DNA of 64,000 nt from CBDAUN01 sp965200645 (lineage in GTDB: Bacteria > Pseudomonadota > Gammaproteobacteria > Arenicellales > JAJDZL01), in the NCBI GenBank assembly GCA_965200645.1, contig CBDAUN010000003.1, forward strand, positions 1,116,001 through 1,180,000, given 5' to 3'. Under the pieces are notes generated by a model. The model had not been told where the DNA came from, did no database searches, and saw nothing but the letters and a program-made list of their open reading frames with translations. Of the stretch, positions 33,984 to 42,822 are shown one piece after another. The position numbers and the translations under genes are program-made. Every line of letters starts with the position of its first letter. Positions within the stretch are counted from its first letter, which is position 1.

Positions 33984-35195
33984 GTGCCAAAAAAAATCGT
34001 ACTTGCTTATTCGGGTGGATTAGACACTTCAATTATCCTCCGATGGCTGCAAACCACTTACCAATGCGAGGTGGTTGCATTCTGTGCCGACATCGGTCAG
34101 TTTGAGGATCTTGATCCCATCGCTCAAAAAGCAAAAACTTTAGGTGCAGTTGAAGTTTTTGTTGAAGACCTCGTCGAAGAATTTGCATCAAACTATGTTT
34201 ATCCGATGTTTCGAGCTAATGCACTGTACGAAGGTGAATACCTGCTTGGAACTTCTATCGCTCGCCCTTTGATTGCCGCGCAGATGATTCAAGTTGCGCA
34301 GCGAACCGGTGCTGACGCTGTCTCACATGGTGCAACCGGAAAAGGCAACGATCAAATAAGATTTGAACTCGGCGCTTATGCCTTAATGCCGGAAGTAAAG
34401 GTAATCGCACCTTGGCGAGAGTGGGATCTGCTTTCAAGAGAAGCATTGGTAGCCTATGCTGACGCACAGGGCATTCCCGTCGAAAAGCGAGACGGTGGAA
34501 AGGCTGACTACTCCATGGACGCCAACCTGCTGCATATCTCCTACGAAGGCGGTGAGCTGGAAGACCCGTGGTATGAACCACCTCAAGGAATGTGGCGATG
34601 GACGACCGACCCACTTAACGCTCCCGATAAACCTCAAACTATAGAAATAGAATTTAGTCAAGGTGACGCTGTTGCTATCGATGGCCAAACCGGTTCTCCC
34701 GCAGAAGTTCTGGGTCGCTTGAACGACCTCGGTGCCGCTCACGGCATCGGTCGAATTGACTTGGTTGAAAATCGTTATATCGGCATGAAGTCTCGTGGCT
34801 GCTATGAAACACCCGGAGGCACAATTCTATACAAGGCACATCGTGCAATTGAATCTCTAACTTTGGACCGTGAGATCATTCACCTTAAAGACGATTTGGT
34901 GCCACGCTATGCGAAGTTGGTTTACAACGGCTACTGGTTCAGCCCGGAACGCATCGCTATTCAAAATTTAGTTGACGAAACCCAGCAACGGGTCAATGGT
35001 GTCGTGCGCCTGCAACTGTATAAGGGCAATGCCATGATTACCGGTAGACACTCTGAAAGGGATTCTCTGTATAACGAAGCAATAGTTTCTTTTGATGACG
35101 AGAGCGATGCTTACACACAATCCGATGCAGAAGGATTTATTAAATTAAATGCGTTGCGATTGCGAGTTAATGCTGCACGAGAAGCAGAAAGTTAA
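33984..35195 (+). CDS. argG: Argininosuccinate synthase
   Basis: A 403-residue ATP-dependent enzyme joining citrulline and aspartate in arginine synthesis. The N-terminal P-loop-like motif AYSGGLDTS, the HGATGKGNDQIRFE segment, the DANLLHISYEGGELEDP block and KSRGCYETPGG are characteristic. The start is GTG at 33984. The 327-bp upstream gap, starting at the small membrane ORF, shows no ORF or certain operator. The gene end overlaps the start of a glycosyltransferase gene by about 26 bp, suggesting translational coupling with a gene of unrelated function. Confidence 0.97.
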   Translation: MPKKIVLAYSGGLDTSIILRWLQTTYQCEVVAFCADIGQFEDLDPIAQKAKTLGAVEVFVEDLVEEFASNYVYPMFRANALYEGEYLLGTSIARPLIAAQMIQVAQRTGADAVSHGATGKGNDQIRFELGAYALMPEVKVIAPWREWDLLSREALVAYADAQGIPVEKRDGGKADYSMDANLLHISYEGGELEDPWYEPPQGMWRWTTDPLNAPDKPQTIEIEFSQGDAVAIDGQTGSPAEVLGRLNDLGAAHGIGRIDLVENRYIGMKSRGCYETPGGTILYKAHRAIESLTLDREIIHLKDDLVPRYAKLVYNGYWFSPERIAIQNLVDETQQRVNGVVRLQLYKGNAMITGRHSERDSLYNEAIVSFDDESDAYTQSDAEGFIKLNALRLRVNAAREAES

Positions 35196-35952
35196 TCCGT
35201 TCTCTGTTCTGCCAAGCTTTCCATATCAAGTGAACGAAGAGTTTCATCAGCGGCGACGCATCGCTGCAATTGTTCCTATATTCAACGAATCGCCAGAAGT
35301 GGTCAATAACCTGCGAAAACTCGCCGTTTTGACTGAGATTGATGAGATTCTTATTTCAGATGCCAGCAACAACCCGAACACCGTTGACGCAATTAATAAA
35401 GTCGTTTACGACTTTCCGAACAAAATTCGAATTTTTCGCAGTGATAGACCGCAACGTGCATCACAAATGAACCTGGCTGCGAGAAGTTGCAATGCTCAAT
35501 TGCTATGGTTTGTACACGCTGATACTACTGTACCGCCAAGTGCTCCTCAGTTAATTCAAAAAACCATTCAACAACATCGTTGGGGGAGATTTGATATTCG
35601 GTTCGACAACCACAGAGTAATTATGAAAGTTGTCGCGTGGTTAATGAACAACCGATCAGCACTTAGCGGAATCTGTACGGGTGATCAGGCAATTTTTGTG
35701 CAACGTGATCTTTTTGAATCCGTTGGGCGTTACCCTGCCATTTCACTGATGGAAGATGTAGTTCTTTCAAAACGACTAAAGCAGTTTCAGCAACCGGCAA
35801 GAATTCGCTTACCTGTTCAGACATCTGCACGACGCTGGGAAGCTAACGGATACCTGCGCACTATCGCTTTGATGTGGGGAATTAGACTATTACATTCACT
35901 TGGAGCATCACCTACAACTTTAAGGCGTCTGTACGGGCAGGTTCGCGGATGA
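35170..35952 (+). CDS. TIGR04283-type glycosyltransferase family 2
   Basis: A ~260-residue GT-A glycosyltransferase resembling the family found in arsenosugar biosynthesis clusters (TIGR04283). The start IAAIVPIFNESPEVVNNLRKL, the DEILISDASN strand, the RASQMNLAARS segment, WFVHADTTVP (DxD-like) and the later GDQAIFVQRDLFESVGRYP and LMEDVVLSKRLK segments follow the GT2 order. The frame is open from an ATG at 35149; the ATG at 35170 is chosen, with weak evidence. It overlaps argG and, by four bases, the next gene. No arsM or arsS gene is nearby, so its sugar acceptor is unknown. Confidence 0.8.
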   Translation: MLHEKQKVNPFSVLPSFPYQVNEEFHQRRRIAAIVPIFNESPEVVNNLRKLAVLTEIDEILISDASNNPNTVDAINKVVYDFPNKIRIFRSDRPQRASQMNLAARSCNAQLLWFVHADTTVPPSAPQLIQKTIQQHRWGRFDIRFDNHRVIMKVVAWLMNNRSALSGICTGDQAIFVQRDLFESVGRYPAISLMEDVVLSKRLKQFQQPARIRLPVQTSARRWEANGYLRTIALMWGIRLLHSLGASPTTLRRLYGQVRG

Positions 35953-36623
35953 ACACTCCCACACTTATTCTGTTTGCAAAGAGTCCTATTGCGGGATTGG
36001 CTAAAACACGGTTTTATCCAAATTGCTCTTATGAAACGGCGGCAAAGATAGCAATGGAGTTCATTGAGCATACGCTAAAAGTAGCCAAGTCTGCATGGAA
36101 TGGGAAAATTAAACTGATGTTGAGCCCAAATAGTCACCACGAAGGTGTACAAAGGTTATTAAGTAGCACCGGTATAGAATCTGGCAGTCAAAGTAAAGGT
36201 GACTTGGGACTAAAAATGGAGAACGCTATCCGAGATGAGATTTCCAACAACACCCCAGTTGGCTTAATGGGATGTGACATTCCAGGAGTTCAAGCACGAC
36301 ATTTAAGTGCTGCATATGCGCAGTTGTGTCGAGGAAGTAATGTTCTAGGCCCCTCTTCAGACGGAGGTTTTTACTTTATCGGCTTGCAAAATTGTCCAAA
36401 GGGCATGCTTCAGGGAATGGAATGGGACACTTCAAACGTTGCAAAAGCAGTTATTGAAAAGGCCAGGTCATATCAGGTAAGATTTCAATTTGTTTTAGAA
36501 TGTTTGCAAGATGTCGATACATGGGAGGATTTTGAGTTCGTGGCAACTCAATTTCCAAAGTTCAGAAATGTACTTAATCAAGATTCACCAGCCGCAAACT
36601 TAGACGAGCAGTTTCAAGTCTAG
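35949..36623 (+). CDS. TIGR04282-type glycosyltransferase (DUF2064)
   Basis: A 224-residue protein of the DUF2064 family, with the signature LILFAKSPIAGLAKTRF at the start, a GDLGLKMENAI segment, MGCDIPGVQARHLSAAY and DGGFYFIGLQ. The pattern is that of GT-A nucleotide-sugar transferases. Partnership with a TIGR04283 protein is the usual arrangement. The ATG overlaps the stop of the upstream gene by four bases (ATGA), so the pair is co-translated. The biochemical role is not known; arsenosugar synthesis has been suggested for such pairs by genome context elsewhere. Confidence 0.85.
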   Translation: MNTPTLILFAKSPIAGLAKTRFYPNCSYETAAKIAMEFIEHTLKVAKSAWNGKIKLMLSPNSHHEGVQRLLSSTGIESGSQSKGDLGLKMENAIRDEISNNTPVGLMGCDIPGVQARHLSAAYAQLCRGSNVLGPSSDGGFYFIGLQNCPKGMLQGMEWDTSNVAKAVIEKARSYQVRFQFVLECLQDVDTWEDFEFVATQFPKFRNVLNQDSPAANLDEQFQV

Positions 36624-36635
36624 GTTTAGAATTCA

Positions 36636-37601
36636 ATGCGAAGCAGTTTTCCCTACACCAACAGTGACGTTCTGCAATCGTCCAGTTATGACGCTACTCT
36701 TGGTAACAACATTTATCACCCCCGCTATTGGGGAGCGTGGGTCAGTGTCGCCGCATTATTTGTTGTAGGCAGATTGCCTCGCAAGATGATCATGGCTATC
36801 GGCTCCATGGTCGGTCGCCTGTTCTATTTATTGAACAAAAAGCGTCGCCACTATGCACTGGTCAACTTGGAGATTTGCTTTCCGCACTGGCCAGTCGAAA
36901 AGAGACGCCAAGTTGTGGTTGATCACTTTCGCAATTACGGACAAACTTTTGTTGACTTGGGCATGCTGTGGAGTTTGAGCGAGGAAACTCTGCAAAAATA
37001 TATTCAAATTTCTGGAATCAGCAATTGGTACCAGGCGATTGCTGAAAATCAATCGGTAATCATCATCACACCGCACATGACTGCTACGGATATGGCCGGT
37101 ACCTTACTGTCCAGCCGCTCACCTATGTGCGCAATGATGAAAAACATGAAAAACCCCTTGCTCAATCACTATGTCGTTAAGGGTCGTTCCAGATTTGGCT
37201 TGAAGTTGTTTAACCGAGAGCAAGGAATCCGCAAACTCGTCAGGTGCCTGAATAAAAAAATTACTTGTTTATATATCCCAGATCAGGACTTTGGAGAAAA
37301 TGCTTCAATGTTTGTACCATTTTTTGGCACTCCTGCTGCAACACTGACTACACTCGGTCGAATTTCTCGCATGACTAATGCGGTAGTTCTACCGCTATTT
37401 GCTCATCTGGATTCTGAAACCGGCGTCTATCACGTCACCATTAACAAGCCACTGGTGAATTTTCCCACAAATAATGCATATACCGATGCAAGAACAATGA
37501 ATGCAGTTTTTGAGAATGTAATTCTCAAGGCTCCAGAACAATACATGTGGACTCTACGCTGGTTCAAGACGCGCCCAAACAATGAGCCGGTACCGTACTG
37601 A
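36636..37601 (+). CDS. LpxL/HtrB-type lysophospholipid acyltransferase
   Basis: A 321-residue acyltransferase of the lipid A biosynthesis acyltransferase family, membrane-anchored at the N-terminus. The catalytic HX4D motif is His147-x4-Asp152 in ITPHMTATD. The PDQDFGENASMFVPFFG segment, NREQGIRKLVRCL and the C-terminal PEQYMWTLRWFKTRP, with WF/RW blocks, are typical. It would add a secondary acyl chain to lipid A or a similar lipid. A tandem paralogue follows and overlaps by 20 bp. The start has no strong Shine-Dalgarno sequence, but the ATG fits the family. It is in the same direction as the glycosyltransferase pair, 12 bp away, so it is part of the same transcript. Confidence 0.85.
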   Translation: MRSSFPYTNSDVLQSSSYDATLGNNIYHPRYWGAWVSVAALFVVGRLPRKMIMAIGSMVGRLFYLLNKKRRHYALVNLEICFPHWPVEKRRQVVVDHFRNYGQTFVDLGMLWSLSEETLQKYIQISGISNWYQAIAENQSVIIITPHMTATDMAGTLLSSRSPMCAMMKNMKNPLLNHYVVKGRSRFGLKLFNREQGIRKLVRCLNKKITCLYIPDQDFGENASMFVPFFGTPAATLTTLGRISRMTNAVVLPLFAHLDSETGVYHVTINKPLVNFPTNNAYTDARTMNAVFENVILKAPEQYMWTLRWFKTRPNNEPVPY

Positions 37602-38550
37602 ACCTAACCTGGTTCAACTCGCTGGGGGAATTTTAGGCACATTAATCTGGCGTTTTGCCAGCACCCTCCCGGCTCGCTTTAGGTGGACCCTTGGTCGAAC
37701 GCTGGGATTTGTCATTTATCTGTTCGCTAAAAGCCGACGAAAGGTAGTGCGTCGCAACCTGGAACTTTGCTTTCCCAACCAATCCCAACAGTATCGCGAT
37801 AGTTTAGCGGTCGAGTGCTTTCGTCAAGCCGGTTGTGGGATCCTTAGTTGGGGCTTTGGACTGTTTGCCAATCCCGAAAAAATTCACCAACAAGTTCAGT
37901 GGACTGGCAGAGAAACACTGGATGAACTTATTTCCAATAAAGTCTCTGTCATCGTGCTGTGTCCGCATTTTGTGTCGGCCATGGTCGCTCTGCGTGCTTT
38001 GGTTGAATTCACGCCTGCAGTAGCCATGTATGACGCGCCTATGAATCCGGTATTCAATCTTGGATACAAAATCGCTATGGAAGGGTACCAAAGTAAATTC
38101 AAATCACTAAATTGGCTATACCGGCATCAAGCTGCCAATCCTGTAACGATGCTTCATTTCCGGCATAATCCACGACCCATACTAAAGGCGTTGGACCAGG
38201 CTATACCCTTTTTTTATCTTCCTGATCAAAATGCGAAGATTAAGGCACAACAAGTCTTTGCACCGTTTTTTGGCATTCAAGCAGCGACTTATGGCTCACT
38301 CTCGAAGTTAGCAAGATATCGGAACTCTCGTATCGTGATGTGCTGTCCGTTGCTGCTACCAAAACAACGCGGTTTCGAGTTGCACATTGCTCTACTCCCG
38401 AGTGACTTCCTGACTGGAGATGTGGAACAAGATGCCGCCAAAATGAATGACGCCATTGAACAACTTGTCAAGGATGTGCCGGAGCAGTATTTTTGGCTTC
38501 ACCGTCGGTTTAAAATTCGACCAGAAGGCGAACCAGACCTATATGATTGA
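37582..38550 (+). CDS. LpxL/HtrB-type acyltransferase paralogue lacking the HX4D aspartate
   Basis: A 322-residue paralogue of the preceding acyltransferase, with the same order of segments: RWTLGRTLGFVIYLFAKSRR, LCPHF around His129, NPRPILKALDQAIPFFYLPDQ, FFGIQAATYGSLSKLARY, and PEQYFWLHRRFKIRPEG at the end. The key difference is at residue 134, where the usual Asp/Glu of HX4(D/E) is Met. It overlaps the upstream gene by 20 bp, so the two are probably co-translated. It may be inactive, may use another acid residue, or may partner the first enzyme. It is convergent with trkH, with no terminator visible in the 14-bp gap. Confidence 0.85.
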   Translation: MSRYRTEPNLVQLAGGILGTLIWRFASTLPARFRWTLGRTLGFVIYLFAKSRRKVVRRNLELCFPNQSQQYRDSLAVECFRQAGCGILSWGFGLFANPEKIHQQVQWTGRETLDELISNKVSVIVLCPHFVSAMVALRALVEFTPAVAMYDAPMNPVFNLGYKIAMEGYQSKFKSLNWLYRHQAANPVTMLHFRHNPRPILKALDQAIPFFYLPDQNAKIKAQQVFAPFFGIQAATYGSLSKLARYRNSRIVMCCPLLLPKQRGFELHIALLPSDFLTGDVEQDAAKMNDAIEQLVKDVPEQYFWLHRRFKIRPEGEPDLYD

Positions 38551-38564
38551 TTATTTTAGGTTAA

Positions 38565-40016
38565 TCAGTCACGCCAATAATTCGCTGTAAACAGTACAAA
38601 TAGAGTTACAAACTCCAACCTGCCCAACAACATAGCAAAAGCCAACACCCACTTAGATGGTGCGTTCAGACCCGCATAATTTGCTGAAGCATCGCCTAAT
38701 GCAGGACCGAGGTTGTTCAAACAGGCTGTAACAGTGGAGTATGCGGTGACCATGTCGTTGCCAAATGCCAACAGAGCTAAAGCCAAAAGCACAAAACTTA
38801 GGACATATAAAGCAAAAAACCCCCAGATTGCATTGACAACATTGTCGGGGACAACTGCATCATTCATACGGATCGGAAGAATGGCATTAGGGTGAACGAG
38901 CCTTACCGTTTCCCGATGTCCCTGCTTAAACAACAATACGACTCGCATCACTTTCAATCCACCGGCAGTTGACCCGGCGCAACCACCAACGATGCTAAGC
39001 AGCAGCAACATGGCGGGCAGAAATAATGGCCAAGCAGAAAACTCGGCCGTTACAAATCCGGAAGTAGTAGCCGCCGACACGACCTGAAACACTCCGTGCG
39101 AAACTGCTTCTTCAGCAGTTGCAAACGTTCCCAAAGCCAGTAGAGCGATGGGGACGAGCAAGGCACAAATCCCGATAATTGTCAGGTATGTTTTAATTTC
39201 GACATCCCGCAGGTAATAGGATAAAGTTTTTCCACGGTACGCCATGAAATGTATTGCAAAATTCATTCCCGCGATGATCATGAAAATGATCCCGACTAAA
39301 TTGATCAGTCCACTATCAAAATATTGAAAGCTTGCATCGTGAGTGGAAAATCCACCAATCGCTATTGTTGAATAGGCATGGGTTATGGCATCAAATAAGC
39401 TCATGCCAGCGAAGTAGTAACTCAGTGCACAAAGTACCGTAAGACCAAGATAGATGTACCAAAGTTGCTTTGCGGTTTCCTTGATTCTAGGCGATAACTT
39501 TGCATACTTCATTGGTCCGGGCATCTCGGCTCGAAACAGTTGCATACCACCAATGCCTAGCATCGGCAGTACAGCTACCGCCAAAACAATAATTCCCATA
39601 CCACCAAACCATTGCAGTTGCTGCCGATAGTATTTGATGGACATTGGAAGGTCGTCAATTCCAGCTAGCACGGTCGCTCCGGTCGTAGTCAACCCAGACA
39701 TAGACTCGAAAAATGCATCAGTCAGAGCGATTCTAGGCTCCGGCGAGAGTAAAAAAGGTAACGACCCCAGTGTTGCAAAAGTTACCCAGAACCCCACAAC
39801 AACCAAAAATCCTTCACGCAAACCTAACTGCTTTCTGTTGTGTCGTACTGGCACCCAGAAAACTAGAGCAACAGTGAGCGTTATTGCTATCGACAGCACG
39901 AAGTCTAAAAATTCACCGTCATTTGCAAAGTAGGAAATAGCACCGGGCGGCACCAAAGTAATACTAAACAAAGCTGTCAAGATGCCAAGCATCTTGAATA
40001 CTTGCTGGTAGTGCAT
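38565..40016 (-). CDS. trkH: TrkH family potassium uptake protein
   Basis: A 483-residue inner-membrane K+ translocating subunit of the Trk system. It has about ten hydrophobic segments in the repeated membrane-pore-membrane layout. The SMSGLTTTGATVLAGIDDLP segment (first pore loop and filter), the HAYSTIAIGGFSTHDASF segment, ATTSGFVTAEFSAW, and the fourth filter near TAYSTVTACLNNLGPALG are recognisable. It follows trkA after a 45-bp gap, so the regulatory and pore subunits are co-transcribed. It is the final gene of the def-to-trkH cluster. Confidence 0.95.
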   Translation of the reverse strand: MHYQQVFKMLGILTALFSITLVPPGAISYFANDGEFLDFVLSIAITLTVALVFWVPVRHNRKQLGLREGFLVVVGFWVTFATLGSLPFLLSPEPRIALTDAFFESMSGLTTTGATVLAGIDDLPMSIKYYRQQLQWFGGMGIIVLAVAVLPMLGIGGMQLFRAEMPGPMKYAKLSPRIKETAKQLWYIYLGLTVLCALSYYFAGMSLFDAITHAYSTIAIGGFSTHDASFQYFDSGLINLVGIIFMIIAGMNFAIHFMAYRGKTLSYYLRDVEIKTYLTIIGICALLVPIALLALGTFATAEEAVSHGVFQVVSAATTSGFVTAEFSAWPLFLPAMLLLLSIVGGCAGSTAGGLKVMRVVLLFKQGHRETVRLVHPNAILPIRMNDAVVPDNVVNAIWGFFALYVLSFVLLALALLAFGNDMVTAYSTVTACLNNLGPALGDASANYAGLNAPSKWVLAFAMLLGRLEFVTLFVLFTANYWRD

Positions 40017-40061
40017 GATTTAATTTATAAAAAGATTTGTCGCACCGTTAGACAGATTCGA

Positions 40062-41474
40062 TCACGTATAGCTCACGCTGACTGCAAATAGCTTTTCCAC
40101 TTTAGCAAATTGTTTTCGATCCTTGTCTTTGAGAAACAGTACGAGATGGTCGTCGTGAAGAATTTCAATTTTTCCATGTGCGATCAAAACTTCGTCACCG
40201 CGTAAAATTGCGCCTACAGTGGTACCGGGTGGTAAATCGATTTCGTCAATTGTCCGGCCAACTACCTTTGATGTATCTCTCGCAATAGCCTCAATTGCCT
40301 CTGCTGTACCACCTCTAAGCGAATGAATGGCTTCCATACGTCCTCGCGCCCGGACATGCTTCAACAGTTCTCCGATGGTCACCAAATTAGGTGAAACTAC
40401 AACATCAATATTGTGCTCGGTCATATCAAGTAAATCCACATACGCCGTGTTGTTGATTAACGCTATCGTACGCTGTGCACCCATACTCTTTGCCATCAGA
40501 CAGGTTAGAATGTTGGTTTCGTCCGAGGCTGTTACAGCACAAAATGCCTTAGCATGCTCTAGACTCTCTCTTTCCATCGTCGTCATGTCTGCAGCATCCC
40601 CTACATGAACGATACACTTTGAAGCCATCAGTTCTTCAGCAGCACGCTCTGCCCTTTCACTATTAATTTCAATCAGATCCACGTGATATCCGCGATTGCA
40701 CTCAACCAGGTCTTGTGCTAAGCGAACACCGATATTGCCCGCACCAACAAGCACAACTCTTCTAGCTTGTGACTCATAGACAGGACTTAACTCAGTGATA
40801 ACATCATTGATATGTTCACGCGCAGCAATGAAGAACACCTCATCATTGTTATGAATGATTGTGTCCCCTCTCGGTATGATTGACTGATTTCCACGATAGA
40901 TCGCAGCAACTCGCGTATCCACATTCGGCAAATGCTTCCGCAACTCTCGTATTTCGTGTCCGACTAGTGCACCGCCGTCATGTGCAATCATCGCCGCTAA
41001 TTGAATCTTGCCGTCCGCGAACTCGATAAATTGAGTGGCCCACGGATAGTTGATCAATCGAATGATTTGATCTGTTACTAGTTTTTCCGGGCTAATGATC
41101 GTATCGATTGGAATTTTGTTCGGGCCGAAGTATTCCGGATGATTAAGATACTCACGGTTCCTGAGCCTCGCAATCATTGTGGGTTGGGCCGAATTTTCCA
41201 AGTCGTGTATGGTGTGCAGCAGTTGACAAACAGCCAAATTTGTATCATCGCGACTGGTCACTGCCAATACCAGTTCTACGTCATTGATTTCGGCAGCTTT
41301 TAGCACCGCAGGATTAGATGCGTCACCTTTGAAGAAATTAATGTCAAACCTATCTTTGAGTCGCTCAATTCGTTCGTTATCTAGTTCAACCAAAGTCACA
41401 TCGTTGTCTTCCTGAGACAGTTCTCGGGCAACGTTGAGCCCCACCGTCCCCGCACCTATGATCGCCACTCTCAT
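40062..41474 (-). CDS. trkA: Trk potassium transporter regulatory subunit TrkA
   Basis: A 470-residue cytosolic regulator of TrkH with two RCK modules in tandem. Each has a Rossmann NAD-binding half: VAIIGAGTVGLNVARELS at residue ~3 and VVLVGAGNIGVRLAQDL at ~230. Each is followed by a C-terminal TrkA_C half with an ATP/ligand-binding look. The acidic ends of the first beta strands (VELDNERIE; LIEINSERAE) are those that bind NAD. Its start overlaps the ntrX stop by four bases (ATGA). It is in operon with trkH, and downstream of the two-component system in the standard gammaproteobacterial order. Confidence 0.97.
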   Translation of the reverse strand: MRVAIIGAGTVGLNVARELSQEDNDVTLVELDNERIERLKDRFDINFFKGDASNPAVLKAAEINDVELVLAVTSRDDTNLAVCQLLHTIHDLENSAQPTMIARLRNREYLNHPEYFGPNKIPIDTIISPEKLVTDQIIRLINYPWATQFIEFADGKIQLAAMIAHDGGALVGHEIRELRKHLPNVDTRVAAIYRGNQSIIPRGDTIIHNNDEVFFIAAREHINDVITELSPVYESQARRVVLVGAGNIGVRLAQDLVECNRGYHVDLIEINSERAERAAEELMASKCIVHVGDAADMTTMERESLEHAKAFCAVTASDETNILTCLMAKSMGAQRTIALINNTAYVDLLDMTEHNIDVVVSPNLVTIGELLKHVRARGRMEAIHSLRGGTAEAIEAIARDTSKVVGRTIDEIDLPPGTTVGAILRGDEVLIAHGKIEILHDDHLVLFLKDKDRKQFAKVEKLFAVSVSYT

Positions 41475-42820
41475 TCGCTTACAACCTCACCGCCACCGGG
41501 TGAAATATCAATGTCGTACTTCTTCATTTTGCGGTACAAATTAGTTCTGTCCATACCAGTTCGTTCCTGCATTTCCTTGTAATTCGAACACTGTCTCAGA
41601 TTGTGGATCAGATAATCCCGCTCAAATTGCTCGCGTGCTTCACGAATCTGCACATTAAACTGCTGCTTTTCAATGGCTGAAGTTTCCGGTGGGATAAACT
41701 GCGGTGCTCCGACATCAAGTAAGTAAAGTAACAAGTCGGATGCTGAAATTACATCTTCTGTAGAATTAACCAATACCTGACGAATAACACTCCTCAGTTC
41801 CATTACATTACCCATCCAGGTATGGTTTTTCAGACGATTTAATGCTGAAGTTGAAATGCGCTTATATGGCAGTTGGTCAACCCGACTAAATTGATCGGTA
41901 AAGTACCCCACCAATTCAGGTATATCCTCCGGATGATCGCGCAGCGGCGGTACGACGATCACTAAATCGCGAAGCCGATAAAACAAGTCACTTCGAAAAT
42001 AAGCTCGGTTCACTGCTTCAACAATCCCCGGCGTAGTCGTCACAATCAATCTAGCCGTGATCTTAGCTTGAGATGACTGGCGCAAACGCTCTGCACGATT
42101 CAATAGACTTACCAGTTGTAGCTGAGCTTGACTGTTGAAGCCGTGGATATCGGGAATGAGCACTGTACCTTGAGTTCCAAGTGCCGCCATGGTCGCAGCA
42201 ATTTCATCAATGTCTATGTCGGTGTTGAGGTCAACGATGATAAATTTTTCGGGATCTTTGCCAGCTTCTTCGTGAATCGTTCTTGCGAAAAATTTTTTTC
42301 CGGATCCTGCTTCACCCTGAATCATGATTGTTCCGGTAAGCGTTGCCAAATTCTTCAACTGCTTCATAACATTCTTAATCGCATCACTGGAACCAACAAT
42401 TCTAGATCTAATCGGTTCCTTCACCTGCTGCTGCTCGAATACACTAGTTTGACTGCTTACAGCATTTCGAATGGCAACCAGCAACCTTCCTAGCGAAATC
42501 GGCTTTTCAAGATAATCATAAGCACCGTAGCGCGTTGCCTCAACCGCTGTCTCCACAGTTCCGTGACCCGACATCATCACTACCGGCGTATCTAGTCCCG
42601 AATCCCGCCACTCTTTCAGCAGGCTTACTCCATCATCGCCTGGCATCCAGATATCCAGCAATATTGCGTCAAATTCTTGCAGTCGAACAGCGCTTCGCGC
42701 CGTATCCGCATCATGTGCTACGGCAACCTGATAGCCTTCGTCCAAAAGAATTTCATTGATCGTCGAACGAATATCAGGCTCATCATCAACTATGAGAATG
42801 TTCGACTTGCTTGTCTGCAT
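41471..42820 (-). CDS. NtrX-like response regulator with degenerate sigma-54 AAA+ domain
   Basis: A ~449-residue response regulator of the NtrC/NtrX class. The receiver domain has phosphoacceptor Asp56 (ILLDIW) and the Lys in LEKPI. The AAA+ domain has Walker A GEAGSGKK (residues 169-176), but the GAFTGA loop is absent and the Walker B region reads GTVLIPDIHG rather than ...DE. The distance between the Walker motifs is about 40 rather than about 70 residues. The Fis-type HTH at the end is intact (NYKEMQERTGMDRTNLYRKMKKYDI). The start is set at the ATG at 42820 because AGGAG lies seven bases upstream; a longer frame overlaps ntrY. It lies 2 bp after ntrY and overlaps trkA by 4 bp. Confidence 0.9.
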   Translation of the reverse strand: MQTSKSNILIVDDEPDIRSTINEILLDEGYQVAVAHDADTARSAVRLQEFDAILLDIWMPGDDGVSLLKEWRDSGLDTPVVMMSGHGTVETAVEATRYGAYDYLEKPISLGRLLVAIRNAVSSQTSVFEQQQVKEPIRSRIVGSSDAIKNVMKQLKNLATLTGTIMIQGEAGSGKKFFARTIHEEAGKDPEKFIIVDLNTDIDIDEIAATMAALGTQGTVLIPDIHGFNSQAQLQLVSLLNRAERLRQSSQAKITARLIVTTTPGIVEAVNRAYFRSDLFYRLRDLVIVVPPLRDHPEDIPELVGYFTDQFSRVDQLPYKRISTSALNRLKNHTWMGNVMELRSVIRQVLVNSTEDVISASDLLLYLLDVGAPQFIPPETSAIEKQQFNVQIREAREQFERDYLIHNLRQCSNYKEMQERTGMDRTNLYRKMKKYDIDISPGGGEVVSE

Positions 42821-42822
42821 AT

